Notes: a model not told the origin generated them from the letters alone. Counted from the first letter of the stretch, positions 46,891 to 60,157 are shown. The stretch is DNA of 64,000 nt from Hermetia illucens (GCF_905115235.1 NC_051850.1:159464615-159528614); one strand, 5' to 3'. Numbers and translations: made by a program.

Positions 46891-48654
46891 ATTCTTTAGT
46901 TTCTTTAGGTGGAAATAAAAACTTTTTAAATTGGCCTCCACGATTTCTGGAATCTCTTGTGCGTATAATGAGGGTTTAATGTGACCAATGCCAATATTTT
47001 GAAGCCTTTGACTTCAGTCGGCCCCCTGATCGAGGAGGATCGTTGATATCTACAAATTATCAGCACGGAACCAATTTTGACACCGGCTTTGTAGATTATT
47101 ATCACCATAATTTGCAGAAGCTTGACGCCCCTTCTTTTTCAATTTGTTAAATCTATAAACTAAAATATGAATGGTTGCAAATATCCTCTAGTTGGTGTAT
47201 AGTGGGTCCATCATACCAATGCGCTTTCGTTGCCGGTTCGCCAAAATCTACTTTAGCGGATCCAGCTAAGTTCGCCGGCGTTACTCTACGTTCGTTTCTG
47301 ACATGGACTCGTTGTGTAGTATTCGAGTGCGTCTGGAAATAGGGATCTCTGTGGCTATATGAACGCAGACTTTCCTGCCAGCAAATCAATTGCATTGTAA
47401 TTTTTACAATTAAGAAGGTCGATGGTTCATGCTGTAGCTTTCTATCTGAGATACTTCACCCTCGCGGCGATCTATGAATAATTTTCGTATCAGCCGAAGG
47501 TCCCTATGGGCAGAACAGAAAGGACACCTCGACGGCTGGCTGCTTTGTAATCATTTGAAGAAGAATTAGGTGAATATGCCTTAGGTCTATCGTAAAAGAC
47601 ACCGAACATTTTTTGGGAGTAAAGAACTGTGACAAGCCCTGACGCCCTAACGACTAAAACGGCTATATCACAAGAAACAACCCTGTTCTGTGTAAGAGGA
47701 CCTCATCGGTGATGAGGATCGCACGGAAGTATTTATCAAACAGGGAACACCCTTATCGTAGCTACTCTTACTGTGGTCTTCGCATCCGCGTCTAATCTAT
47801 CGACTGTTTCAAGTTTAACATGCAATTTTACAGTTGACGTTGTGAATAAAGCCCGAAGAATCTGGACGAAGACCAAAGTTTGGAAGATGAGGGGGGCGGC
47901 TCAAATTTCGCAGGTATCAGGAAGATTCGTACCCTACACTGCACGGCAAATATCAGTAGACTCAATTCTTGAGTATCTAGACGAAATCTGGGCATTAATC
48001 CTGAACGAGTGCAATGTTGTTCAGGTAAACTTGGGTCTATTTTGGCAATACGATGAAGGATGAGATGGATTGTCAGTCTCTTTATTTCGAGACTCGATTT
48101 TGAATTTGGGTTGTGGTTATGAATGCTGTGTTCGTCGGATAATAATGAAACTAATTGTCATTTCGATTCTTTTGACTACTTGGAGGAGGGACTATTGGTC
48201 GGTTTTAGATTTTAGAGACGTAGTATCAACTTAGCTATAATTAAAGTTCCTTGCACTTTATATCAGTTTATATTAGCTGGGCATCCAATCCAACACAGAT
48301 CCAGTGAGTTTAACCTCTGTTGGGAAGCACTTGCTCGACGTGTTTTGCATTTTGCTCATCTGTTAGAAGGTAGTTTTTGGCATACTTAAATCTCGTGACG
48401 TAGTGGTTTAGGTAGTCCTGTACCAGGAGCTGCATTCCATGCACAATGTTGGGCACTTCATAGATTCCGTTTTCACATAGCGCAGAACAAATCTGGGAAT
48501 ATTTAGGAAAAGAGCGAAGATCTTTCAATTTCACTATTGTAGAAATTCTTTTGAGTTAGGGTTTCTAGGATATGGTGGGGATGTTTTTCTCAGCTGACGT
48601 TGTTTGAGAAAATCACATTTTGTTATGTAAGTAATTATAATTAATTAAATTAAA
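46891..48654. other. Unassigned intergenic sequence
   Basis: No family identified. The minus-strand frame 47395-47153 contains a coding-like stretch (RVTPANLAGSAKVDFGEPA, KAHWYDGPTIHQLED) of unknown origin. A plus-strand frame at 47773-48063 is unrecognised. Confidence 0.3.
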
Positions 48655-48933
48655 CCGCCGGGCATGCTACGGAGGCTCCTGATGCATGCTTGTATAAGGA
48701 GGAAACTTAAGGAGTATCAAGTGTATGAGTGACGTAAAAAACTTATGGAAATAAGAAAAGCGTAATTACAGATTGGGAGTTAGAGGAACAATACCAGGAT
48801 CTACGAAGTAACCTTAGAAAAGCTATATGCACAAGCAAAAGGGATTGTTACTGGCGGCTATGCCTCAATGCCAATATGAGTTCGTGAGGTGTTGCTTACA
48901 GGGTTGGAATGAACAAAATACGTGGGCAGAAAG

Positions 48934-48944
48934 CACTACTTAGC
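48934..48944 (+). repeat. Target-site duplication, left copy (CACTACTTAGC)
   Basis: Identical 11-mer to 54530-54540; marks the 5' edge of the Jockey insertion. Confidence 0.9.
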
Positions 48945-49726
48945 ATTAATAAAAATAATTTAAAATTGAAATTAAATTAACTTTTATCAAGAACATAAAA
49001 AGATACTTATATTACCTAATTAATAATATATAATTTAAAACTTAATTGAAACTAATTTACTTTTGAGTTGTTATCTAAGTTACTTTTCCTTAAAAAGTTT
49101 TGAGAAAAAAATCGTTTTTTTGGCTTGGCGGGAATGAGCGGCGAGCCGCCGGCGGGTGGCGGACCAGACCACCCCCCACCATAAGGACTAGGGGTACTCG
49201 GGTCGGTCTTGGAGTCCGCAACGAGGAGGATCCAGACTTGAAAATAGCCAAAGTGAGAATAGCCAATCTTGAAAGAAGAAATGGCGAGCTGGCGAAGACA
49301 CTCGAAGATTTAAAAAAGCAAATGACAATGTTAATGAAAAAAAAATGGAAAGCTTACAGAGCAGCTAATGGCTTGGGAGGCGGGCCCGCCGTCTCCAAAG
49401 GTAGCCAGAAAAAAGGTTAAGCTTTCTTCGACTACTTTTGCAGTCATGGAGGAACCGGGCTGCCTTGAGGGCGAACAAGTTCTCGACAGCGAATCTGTCC
49501 GTATGGAGGACATAGAGAGCAGTAAAGCAGACGATACGAGAGTCAGCGACAACGGTGGCGATGGAAATGTCCCAGAAGAGGATGCTAACCAGGCAAGTTG
49601 CAGTAGTGAAGATGGAAAATTGGGTGAGTTTTTGGTCTATGTTTCCAAAAAATTAAAGAAAAAAACAAAACTCAAGAGAAAATGTTAAATAATGTAAAAA
49701 ATAATGCAAGTACGAGTGAAAATTGA

Positions 49727-50740
49727 AAAAATGGTCTGACTGGGGATACAATTAGCACCCGAAATAAAGAAAAGGGGGAAAGGGTGCCCCCCATTAATGT
49801 TTATAAATTAGGTGGTAGAGATTTAGCCACTCTACTTAATAGGAGCGCGGGGCTGTCAAATTTTGTTATTAAAAAGACGGGGACCGAGAGAGCCCAAGTC
49901 CAATGTAATAAAATTGTAGATTACAAAAAAGCACGGGAGGTCCTCGAGCGAGTGAAGGCTCCTCACTTCACCTACACTCCAAAGGAAGAGAAGGTGCAAA
50001 CCTTCCATCTGAAAGGTTTGGATGCGGAGGAAGAGCCCGATGAGGTGCTCAAAATGCTCCGGGAGACGGGAACTGAGGTCAAGTTCCTCTCAGTGTCACG
50101 GTTTAGTACGAGGAGATCCGTTTTGGAAAAACGAATTCTGCCGCACTTCCTCGTGCAGATAAGCCGGGAGAGCCGGGGAAGCGATCTGATCGGCATCAGG
50201 TCGCTTAATTACCAGGCCATTCGTTTTGAGCGCCTGCTAAGGGGCGAAATAGTCCAGTGTCGAAGATGCCAGCGCTATGGTCACTCGGCAGTGAACTGTC
50301 AAATGACCTTACGATGTGTAAAGTGCGGGAAAGACCATACCGCAGCTGAATGTTCGCTGACTGAAGCAGATGGCAAGAAAAAAACTTTCTGTGTTAACTG
50401 CGGAAGCGGAGGCCATCCGGCTTCGTACCATGGATGTCCTGCATACCGCAATGTTAAGGTCACAAGGCAGCAGGCACCGAGATCGGCCCAAAGAACGAAG
50501 GTGTCAGCGGCGTTGGACGGTACCGTCCCTTCGGCACCAATCGTCTCGGGGATCCCATTTGCAGAAGTAGTTCGACAAGGGGGAGCTAAGAAGCTCCAAC
50601 AAGATGCAAGTGGCGGGATGAACACTATCCTCAATAAAATACTAACCATGTGTGAAAACATGCAGCATACGCTACACGTAGACAATACAAAAATAAATAG
50701 CATAACAGAATATTTACACAAACAGCATGCCCGCTGCTAG
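49727..50740 (+). CDS. Jockey ORF1, gag-like zinc-knuckle protein (C-terminal part)
   Basis: The frame is open from 49727 (a stop lies at 49724-49726). PPINVYK (from 49787) is the usual start of the conserved region. Three knuckles follow: CRRCQRYGHSAVNC, CVKCGKDHTAAEC and CVNCGSGGHPASYHGC. The protein should bind element RNA. Upstream N-terminal coding (49134-49688) is present but in other frames: MSGEPPAGGG at 49135, an acid-rich stretch at 49441-49660. Ends TAG at 50738-50740, overlapping ORF2 by 14 nt. Confidence 0.85.
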   Translation, partial: KNGLTGDTISTRNKEKGERVPPINVYKLGGRDLATLLNRSAGLSNFVIKKTGTERAQVQCNKIVDYKKAREVLERVKAPHFTYTPKEEKVQTFHLKGLDAEEEPDEVLKMLRETGTEVKFLSVSRFSTRRSVLEKRILPHFLVQISRESRGSDLIGIRSLNYQAIRFERLLRGEIVQCRRCQRYGHSAVNCQMTLRCVKCGKDHTAAECSLTEADGKKKTFCVNCGSGGHPASYHGCPAYRNVKVTRQQAPRSAQRTKVSAALDGTVPSAPIVSGIPFAEVVRQGGAKKLQQDASGGMNTILNKILTMCENMQHTLHVDNTKINSITEYLHKQHARC

Positions 50741-53700
50741 GTCTGCAGTCACAGCGGTACCACTGGATGGTCTCCGGATCATCGCGATTAATGTGAATTC
50801 CATCGTAGGAATCCATCGAAGAGCGGAGCTCCTTGATTTCGCTGCCAGACAACAGCCTGACAGAGTCTTGATTTCAGAAACCCACCTCAATCCGAGGCAT
50901 TCGATAACATTCAAGGATTTTGAATTCGTGAGGAACGATAGACGAAATTGTGATGGGGGAGGTGGTACCGGAATACTTGTGGGTCGCCATTATCGTTTCA
51001 GGCATGTTAATAGGCCTGAATTTGAAACCTTTGAGTGTATCGAAGTCTCATGTGTTCTTTTTTCACTGCCTAGAGGAGGGAATTTATACATTCTGTCAGT
51101 CTATGCAGTGGGAAACAACCGAGCCAAGTTCAAGGAGGAATTCCATTCTGTGTTCACGATACTCGAACAGAATAGGCTGCATAATTACTATATTATAGCT
51201 GGTGACTTGAATGCTAAGCATGCCTCGTGGCTAAACGCCACAAACAATCCCAGAGGGGTATTCCTCAAATCTTGGATAGAGCAATACCAGATAGAGTATA
51301 AATGCGAATTATATGGGTCAGAGAGTCCAACCTGGCCCAGGGCAAATTCCTATCTGGATTTGTGCATTGCTGACGCGCGCTTGAACTTTAATTTTAGGAA
51401 TCCTCAACGGAAACTACAGACTCTTCCTTACGATAGCGACCATAACGCTATTCTTATTGAAGTTCTGTTTGATGGACGAAGAGTTCGCCTTCTGCCGATG
51501 GACAGTGGCGTCCACAGGCTGAACTTTAAACAAACAAATTGGAAGAAATTCCAAGAGAGGTTTATTCGGGGATATCGAGAGGAATGCCCACCTCTTGATG
51601 GGGAAAACGATAGTACAATTGCACCAGGTGACAGGAAATTGAGCAACGAGGAAATACTTCAGTATCTTCTCAAGCTGGAGAACTTGACGCTGGAAACAAT
51701 TGAACAAGGCGTCCCTAAGATTAAATCTCGCAATAATATGGAAGGATATGAAACTGCAGCAATAAAACGGTTGAAAAAAGTGAAAAGCCTTCTGCTCACT
51801 CGCGTCAACAAAATCTATCGGAGATATGGGGACTATCATCATCCCATATTGGTTGAGTTCAAATCACTTATTCGTCAACATTACGTAAATGAAGTGAACT
51901 TCCAATGGTGGGAGAAGTTAAAGGGTATTTCACCAAGCGATCCAGATTCCATGTTTACTAAGATAAATACGTTATTCCGGAAGAAGTCACGAATAACTGT
52001 ACCGAGAATTAAAGTCGGTGGCAGCGAGATCCAACACCTTATTGACTCAGGTATAGACACGAATAGTGTAACTGCTGATGCGCAAGGCAATTACATCGTG
52101 ATGGATGATGCTCTGAAACTCGAACTTATAGGGGAGCACTTTGAATCGGTGCATCTGCCCAGAACGGACTTAGAGCCAACGCGACTTTCGGAAATTGTAG
52201 AACGAGATGTCCACAATTTCAAATATAGCCTGAACGGTACCACAGTTCTCCAATTTAGCTCTGCGTTGCAGGCTGATCTCATACCGAGTGATAATCTGCT
52301 TGATTACTTTGTCTCATGTGTAGAGTTAACTTCCATATTCAGAAGAGTAAACAATAAGAGATCATCCGGTATGGATGGCATTCCCAACGTGGTCCTCAGG
52401 CATTTACCAGACATTGCCATTCGTAATTATTGCATTTTGTTCAATAATTTATTGAACAATTCCTTCTTTCCAGGACAATGGCAGAAAGCCCGAGTATTCC
52501 CGATTTTAAAGAGAGGGAAGGATTCATCCAGCCCTCAAAGCTACCGCCCAATCAGTTTGCTGCCTAACATCAGCAAGGGGTTTGAGGTTTTGGTATTGAA
52601 AGCCTTGAACGGGCATATCAAGAGGAAGGAATTATTGCCGAACGCCCAATTCGGATTTCGATCTGGACATTCGGCAATACATGCAATAACGAAGGTAACG
52701 TCTGATATTTGCTGGCGAATTAACAATGGTGAGTGCGTAGGCGCTTGCCTTATAGACATGGAGAAAGCCTTTGATACCGTCTGGTTGGATGGACTGATTT
52801 TCAGGCTCCTGAAGAATGAGTTTTCCAGTCACCTCGTAGCGATGATGTGTAGTATGCTGTATGGCAAATGCTTTGTCGTTACGGACGGAAATCTCACTAC
52901 TAACAGAGAATTTCATGTTCTGAATGGATTACAGCAAGGGACAGTGACTGCGCCTACACTTTTTGCGGTATTTGCCGACGAATTGCTCAATTCTTTCGAT
53001 TTTAATAAATCTCCTAAAAGGTCGTTGGTTGCCTTTGCTGACGATCTGATAGCCTACACGGCGCACAAGAAGGTAACTGAGGTGCAAGTTGAACTTCAGA
53101 AGATGTTCAATGATATTAAGTTCTTCACGAACAGTTGGCGGATGAAAATCAATGCGTAAAAGTGTGAAACGATTCTGTTTCGAAATTCCTTAGCGTATGC
53201 CAGTAGGAACTTGAAAAGGAATTGGAGAGATTTCCACATTGTCGCGAACGAGGATAGTTCTGAGCGCATTCCTCATAAGAACTGCGTTAGATACCTGGGT
53301 GTGCGTCTTGACGAGCGTCTCCAATTTAACGAGCACGTTAAAGTCGCGCTAGAAAGCGCTCGCAAGGCATTCATGTCTCTTCGAAGACTCTTTTATGCTC
53401 CACATCTTAGCCGGAAGGTTGAGATTATTTGTTATCTTACTTTGGTTAGACCGGTGCTCACCTACGGGTGTGCTATCTGGTTTAATTTGAGTGCTAGCCA
53501 AATGGAGAAAATAAGGATGTTTGAAAGAAAATGTCTGCGTGCTTGCACGGGGCTTAATAGGACTGCTTCGTCAAACTATGAGCACTATGTAACTAATGAA
53601 GTGATGTATGCAGCTGCTGCTGTGCCGAGAATCGACACAGTTATCGACAGATTGATTCGGAATCATATAGTGCGATCTGCTTCGCATGGTGAGAACCCTT

Positions 53701-53999
53701 GGGTTTCGCAGTCGTTCTACCCAAATGATGGGTATTTCGAGAAAACTCTCACGACAGGCTTCATTCCTCCCGAAGCGTTCGTGTATCTTGACAGGAATGG
53801 TTTAATTCTTGATTGTGCCGGTGATCCGGTTATGTATCATATACATAGACGGGCCACGAACAAAAGGATAGAATACCCCCCAAATTTGACAGTGGGGGCT
53901 CCGGGATTCGACTGGAGATACTCCAGAGCGAGAGCAATTGATATTAAGCGGGATGAAAAAGAGAAATCTTGGTACTGGTGGCTGCGGGATGCCGGTTAG
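50727..53999 (+). CDS. Jockey ORF2, endonuclease and reverse transcriptase, one in-frame stop
   Basis: The reading from ATG 50727 to TAG 53997-53999 is one frame of 1090 sense and stop codons, broken only by TAA at 53157-53159 (INA*KCETILF). The endonuclease motifs are INVNS, ISETHL, AGDLNAKH, SYLDLCI and SDHNA. The RT has SSGMDGIPNVVL, SYRPISLLPNISKGFE, AQFGFRSGHSAIHAI, IDMEKAFDTVW, GLQQGTVTAP and FADD at 53034-53045 (Phe in place of the more common Tyr). The C-terminal part 53211-53999 ends WYWWLRDAG. ORF2 proteins of this clade nick target DNA and prime reverse transcription there. Without stop readthrough the 810-residue product has both catalytic domains but no C-terminal region. Confidence 0.93.
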
Positions 54000-54529
54000 C
54001 GGTGACCGTGCTCAGTTCTGCCATTTGTTTCTTGGTGGGGCTTTGTAAATATGTACATATTGAACGGGTGCTGATTTTGTCTCCAGTTGTAACTTATAAA
54101 TACATACGTTTTTATTCTTTGTTTTTTTTGTATGGATGTTATTGTAAAAAAAAGAAAAAATGTGTAATATAAAATATATAATTATGATAGTTTTAAGAAC
54201 AATAATTTAAGTTAAAAGTATTTTTTGAAGCGATCAAATATTTATTATTACTTTTATATTTCTTTATTTGCCACTAAGGCCAAGTGAATTCTGTCGGGTT
54301 TTTGACCATTTCCCGACAACTTATTGTAAAATTAGATTTTTATTTCTTACTGTTTCTCTTCTCTGTCTGTAAATTGCTATTCGAAAACTTTGAGAGCCCA
54401 CAGTGGCCATTCGATTTAAGTTATTTTTGTTATTTTAAAAGATTGTTTTTTATTGTTCATTTTTCCAATCTATATACTATTGTTACCTATTTCTTAAAAA
54501 TAAAAATGATTTTTAAACTAAAAAAAAAA

Positions 54530-54540
54530 CACTACTTAGC
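54530..54540 (+). repeat. Target-site duplication, right copy (CACTACTTAGC)
   Basis: Identical to 48934-48944 and directly after the A-run of the Jockey element. Confidence 0.9.
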
Positions 54541-55080
54541 GGTTCAACAGGATGCTTCTTTGATCCCTGAGGTCATTGAGGAGGAACTGCGGGGAATCTG
54601 CGGGAATATTAGAAATAAGGAGGCTCTGGAATTGGATTGGGTTCCAAACAAGGCTTTCAAGTGTGTTGATATTGCAAACCCGTGTAGTTCACAAGTACAT
54701 GTAACCCGTGCAGGGTGAAAGGTGTGCTTCCTTTTCAGTGAGAGAGGTAGAAGTTAGTTCTACTATTGAAGCCCGAAAGGCAATTTGACGTCCTTTTTCA
54801 CATCGTCCATCGTCTTCTAGAAACTATGGAGAAGATGTGGAAGAGGGTGATTCACAACAGGCTGTCCCAATCGTGGAGCGTCTATCAGAACGACTGTATG
54901 AGTTTATGTTCTACGGTCGATGCGATAGAAATAATCATTGATTTGGCTCGCTTTATGTCAACAATGCAAGTTCGGCCAACTATGGTTGGATAAAAGGTAC
55001 TTTGGATAAACTGGGTGCGCCTGGCTATTTGGCCCGGTTAACCGAGAGTTAGCTCACGGTGAGTTTTTTCTGGTAAAAAC

Positions 55081-57894
55081 GAGGGACGTGTGGATAGAGT
55101 ACATTGTGACAGAAGACGACCTTCAAGGTTTTCGGAGCTCATATACGAAAAAGTGCAACTTTGCAGCTTTGTTTGGTTTTACAGGCAACCTGGCAGTGTT
55201 AGCTTTTCGTTAATGATGATCTACGTCTTTCTACATCAATTCACGTTCAAAACTAATCAATACGTATGAATGACGATGAACTGCTCTCACTATGAAGTAG
55301 AGCGGAATCCATATTCAATCCTTATTATAAGTAAAAGGATTGCTCCAAGATGCTGAACAGGGTTTAGCTTTTAACGAAATTTATTGCCTATCTGGTGGGA
55401 ACTTAACCGCAGATTCTTTCGTTTTAAACTTAAAATATGGAGGCATAAGGAAGAGAATTCTCCAATAAGGAAGTTCATCGTATCCCATAAACACTCATCA
55501 CGTTTGTGTCGCAATACACGTGTGCCTTACATTATCACAAATCGACCATAAATAACCATTCCCCTAACGGATCACAGTCATCACAACCATCCTAAATTTC
55601 CTTGTCTTGTCATTTGTGATTTTTCCGCAATAGTGAAATTGCAATGTTGGGGTAATAAACTCCACATTTTCTTGGACAAGTGCCACCACTTAAGACAATG
55701 AAAACATAAATCCTTCACCGGCAAGCAATTGATCTCGATCATGTTAACACTCAGTTTTTGTAATGCGAATTGAAGTTAAGAGTGAGTGCAGTGATACAGA
55801 TGAAAGATCGTTTCTTAGTTGTTTCTTGCGAAATATCATCAAGGAAAACTCCTTTGACATAATGATTGATTGGAAATGATCGTGGAGTGATTATGGCGTG
55901 ATAAATTGAACCTATTCGATGGAGCAATGGATGTTTGGCAGGGAAATTTGCTTCGAGATATTGGAGCGATGTCGGTCCAGTTGGGAGTTAAGGGATATTT
56001 TTCAGCGCTTTTGGAAAACTGTGGATCTCGAAGGAAGGCGAAATTCAATGCATGTACAATGATAGCTCCGCATTTTTTTCAGGAGAAGGACTTCTGCTCT
56101 ATACTTCTTTGATTTTGGGAGGACTTTTAGTATCTTTAAAGTCTCGGGTAAAGTTCGGCGCAGCTTAGGATGCAGGATATCATTGTGAGTGGAGTAAAGA
56201 AGGAAATCTTTGGGAAAGACGATTTTGGTGTAGTCTTATGTCTACATTTTGAAGTGCGGTCTCATTTACTTTTCTTTTATGAAACGCTACAACCCTTTTC
56301 CTAATGGCCAGCAATCCTCATATCCTCTGCAGGCTGCATCACGTATGATTATCATCTATCAGTAACATAAACATGATCTTCATCGTATGTGATTGGCATG
56401 ATCGCGATCTGCGAATGCTCTTTGCAGAATAGCATTAAATTGTCGATATCCCTCAGAGTCTTTACACTGGCGTAGTTGTGCCGAGCGCAATTGGTTCACA
56501 CAATGTACTGAGAAAGTCTGTAATTTCAAATGCCACTTCTTGGAATGAGCCAAGCACGCAGACCAAACATCATCGTGATGTCATGCATACAAATGACGTG
56601 GAACAAGATCAATTCAACAGTCGTGAACTCCTTCAAGATTCTTAATAATATTCTTTTGCCTCTTTGGAAATGTAAAAATACATGGAAATACCATGGCACA
56701 GTGCTAATTTTCGATTCCAATTTCATGTTCAGAATTGAACTGATTGAAATTGAAATTGTACAGTGCGAATGTAAACAAAGTGGTATATGGCCCCATATTT
56801 TTTTGGTCTTATATTCTCTGCCGAGTCGCAAGCGACTCGGCTCTAGGGATTTTCGTTACGTGCCGTAGTCATTCCAATTAGGCAACACACAATATAAATG
56901 ATGGCTTGAGAAAATAAACCATGCGAGAAAAAATGGATTCAAGTACAAACATTGTTTATGAAATTCACATCTCTCTCTTATGTTTGGCGTGAAATCGATC
57001 GTTTATGCTGTGGATTTCCGTAGTTTTCGTAACTTGAATTGATGACTTCATTTCGACATTTTTAATTTTAACTTATTACGTACTTCATGGTAGCTGATCC
57101 CTTGGTTGAAAGTGGCAATGCCATTTGGGTGGTATCTGATGCTGTCAGAGGAGATGTTTTCTGTCAGATTCCGAATATTAGCAAATTGTTGAGTTTCCAA
57201 GAAAAGGTAGACATTGGCATTGGAAATCTAGTTTGGAACCATCCAAAACCAAGCAGCTTCGATGGCAGAGTACCATTCACGTGGTCGGAAATTTAATGGA
57301 CAGAAATGTTCTCGCACCTACTAAAATGTTTACCAATTCATGCTTTGAAGGAAACTCCTGCAATCCAGAGGAAGCAGACATTAACCCTGCATCCGAGAGT
57401 CGTAAAATTTGCAACATTAGCACACGCAATAGAGCAAATACAAAATATGGATGGAGTCTTTTGAAATGCACAACCATTTGCAGATACTTTGCGTCTAAGT
57501 TTGGTGCTAGTGATTTATGTGAGTTTGCTGAGATTTCACAGGCATTTATCATAATATGCAATTGCGGAGCGGACGTCTCAATGGGCGAGAACTTGAAATG
57601 AGATATAGCTGTTAAAGCTATTTAATGAATATGAGGACGTACATCGGTTTGTGAATTAAATTATGATGTTACCAAGGATGGTGCGATGCTGGAGTTGGTT
57701 GATTCGAGTCCTGATTCAGTTATGAATCAACATAAAATAAGGAAATTTGAGTGATATAATCCCGGCCGTCATCAGGGAGCCTGTTTGACATGAGGTCATT
57801 GTGGAAACCAGGGACCAAGAGTTTGGTCGTCGGCCACGTCCAGAAGGGGCTGATTGGGGCACCTTAAGATCTGGCTGACTGGGGAGTCATAGAA
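55081..57894. other. Unassigned AT-rich sequence
   Basis: No repeat family, RNA gene or host exon was recognised. The frame 57087-57296 (MVADPLVESGNAIWVVSDAV) and those at 57233-57601 resemble nothing known to me. Confidence 0.35.
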
Positions 57895-59345
57895 GTGGAT
57901 CGATGAACGGAAGCGAAATCCCGAGAAGTTCAGCGTAGTGTACGTAATGACAAGAGAGAATTGGCTATTGCGCTGGTCAGGGAAGCGGAAGATGCCGCAG
58001 ATCGCAATCAGAACTGTATACCGCATCCCGAAAGAGCTTGTATATGGTCGCAAATCTTTCGATGGGCCTGTGAAGGACGTCAACGGTTCACTTCTCATTC
58101 ATGATGATGAACAACTGAAGAGGTGGAATGGACACTTCATTATGGTTCTTAACCGTATTACAACCGGTGGGGTTCCTCTTTTTGTGGATGAAACGGCTAG
58201 TCACCGTAAAATGTGGATATGGACTGTTTCTCCAAGTAGAATAGAAACATTTCGACTGTCAATGCACTCAAACGGAGTAAATCCGCTGGGCTTGATGGTC
58301 TCCCTACAGAGTTATTTATCGCTGCGCCCGCAGTCTCTGTAGATTTGCTGCTTCTACTTGTATAGAAATCTTGGAAATTCGAGGCCTTTCCCAGAGTGCG
58401 GAAGAAGGGATGATCGTCAAGATCCCAAAGACGGTCATCTATTTTGCGTATCTATTGCCGTTGCAAAGATAATAGCTAAAATAATCCTGGAACGCATCAA
58501 AAAACATATCGGAAGCTTGTTCGACAGAGAGCAGGTTGGTTTCCAGTCTGAATCCTCCTATATTAACCACATCAGCACCCTACGGATCATTTTGGAAAAG
58601 TGCGCGGAATTTAGATCTACGCTGCACGTGCTCTTTATCGATCTCGAGAAAGCTTGCGGTAACTTGAACAGGGAGTGCATCTAGGGTGCTCCAAGCGGGA
58701 GGTACATTCCGGAGAAACTGATAGTTATATCAGAGTGACATGACATGATATGGCGCAAAATATCACGTGCAGCACCGAGGCAAAATCTCGAAGGATTTTG
58801 ATGTCCAAAGTGGAGTCCACCAGAGTTCCATCCTATCACCGATACTATTTCTTCTTGCTACTGGTGACGTCCTTCAATAGCTTATGACATCTTTCCTCAA
58901 ACACCTCGCCTACGCTGATGATATCTGTTTATGCTCCCACCAGGTTAGGGATCTTGGTCAAATGGCTCTGGATTTGGAAAGAGAGATAAGTAGAGTTGGA
59001 CTGAAGATAAACACCAATCAGTTTGATGGGTCATCGCGCTCTTCATATCTGCATCCATGCCCAAAGCATCGAAAGCGTCAATCAATTTGTATATCTAGGA
59101 AACGTGGTTTCTATCAACGGTGGGAGCGAACTGGATGTCGCCCGCATTGTAACTGTTTTTGCTGCCCTGTCTAAAATCTGGAAATGCAGTAGTATCAACA
59201 CCAAGATGAATATGACTTGCAATTTCGTCCAGGGCAGAGGCAACTCATCAGACCCTGTGTCACCTCTGCCCTGGGAGCAGTGTGGCCGAAGTAGTTACAA
59301 GTTCTCATTTGCTCCTTTATATTAATTCAAAAACACTACATGTAT
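57895..59345 (+). mobile_element. LINE family C copy 5 (linker to RT)
   Basis: The linker EVQRSVRNDKRELAIALVRE starts at about 57925 (this is the text shared with 19651). Then VLNRITTGGVPLFVDE (58147), AVAKIIAKIILERIKKHIG (58455), FDREQVGFQSESSYINHIS, LFIDLEKACGNLNRECI (58630), QSSILSPILFLLATGD, HLAYADDICLCSHQVRDLGQM (58903) and GLKINTN (59000). It stops in the region after the RT at about 59200-59345. The YADD box is present, but frame breaks separate the blocks. Confidence 0.85.
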
Positions 59346-60146
59346 ATAAAATTCAGGCCTAAGCCGGCCCAGGCCAAATTAGAAACTTTCTTTAAGAATC
59401 GAGGGATTCTTAATTCCGCGAGCCATCAAGATTTAGTTAAGACTGTTCTGTAATAACACATGGAAAATGAACTCCACTGTTACCCAAAAGCTCCAAGCTT
59501 TCGTCTCCAACGTGGGGTCTCATTCGTTAGGTTCAGAGCACTGCATTTGTGAGGTTCCGAATAAGTGAACCAGTGGAAAACAGCCTCTTCCCTGCTCCCA
59601 ACTTCGTTTTGGTGTGCGTGACCTTGCATTTTCCAAGGCAGGGTGGGTCGAATTTCTCCAACATTTAAGGTGTTTGGGGTGACTTTCCCCTCTAGGTCGA
59701 CTCTGCCCACATCCCATAAATTATTATACATTGTCAGTGGCTTTCTTCTTCGAATTATTGAAGACGTAGTTAGCGTTGAATTTTACGTTCATTTTCAGTG
59801 GATAGAGTGCTCAAATTGTTTAAGCTTCGGTGAGCCAGGCTGTTTCTGTCTTTGGATTCCAATAGTGGAGACGTTGCACGGCAGTCTGCATGAAATTCGA
59901 TTAGGGCATCGTTGACGGCCAAGAACGTTCGACCGTCGTTCAAGAGGGCGGCCTTGGTAACTTTGTTGATCGTCATGGTGTCCAAACGAAGTGAGGTTAG
60001 CTTTGATCAGCAGCATCTCCCATTTCTTAACAATTGTGGTCAAAATCAGGAATTTGAATTCGCTTTTGGTTGATTAACCGCTACATCCGCCGCACATATT
60101 TGAGACAGCATGTGAAGTCTACGATTCGCATGTGGGACTTTACATT
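59346..60146. other. Unassigned sequence
   Basis: Minus-strand frames of 70-83 codons at 59480-59731 and 59770-60043 are open but match no family I know. They may be old element coding. Confidence 0.3.
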
Positions 60147-60157
60147 CTACTTTGAAT

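Larger units (their letters stand above)
48945..54529 (+). mobile_element. Jockey-clade LINE, near full length (5585 bp)
   Basis: Bounded by an 11-bp target-site duplication and ending in a run of ten A residues (54520-54529). It has an AT-rich 5' leader, a gag-like ORF1 with three zinc knuckles, and an ORF2 with endonuclease and RT. The last bases of ORF1 overlap the start of ORF2, as is usual in Jockey elements. There is no RNase H domain. One in-frame stop interrupts ORF2 at 53157-53159, and the N-terminal part of ORF1 (49134-49726) is spread over three frames. It is the youngest large insertion in the window. Confidence 0.93.
48655..55080 (+). mobile_element. R1-like LINE fragment split by a Jockey insertion
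   Basis: The left part (48655-48944) has linker text, QYQDLRSNLRKAICTSKRD. The right part (54541-55080) has the pre-RT linker (EVIEEELRGICGNIRNKEA, VPNKAFKC) and early RT (METMEKMWKRVIHNRLSQSW-like near 54825). The Jockey element with its duplicated target lies between. The R1-like copy is old and broken. Confidence 0.7.
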
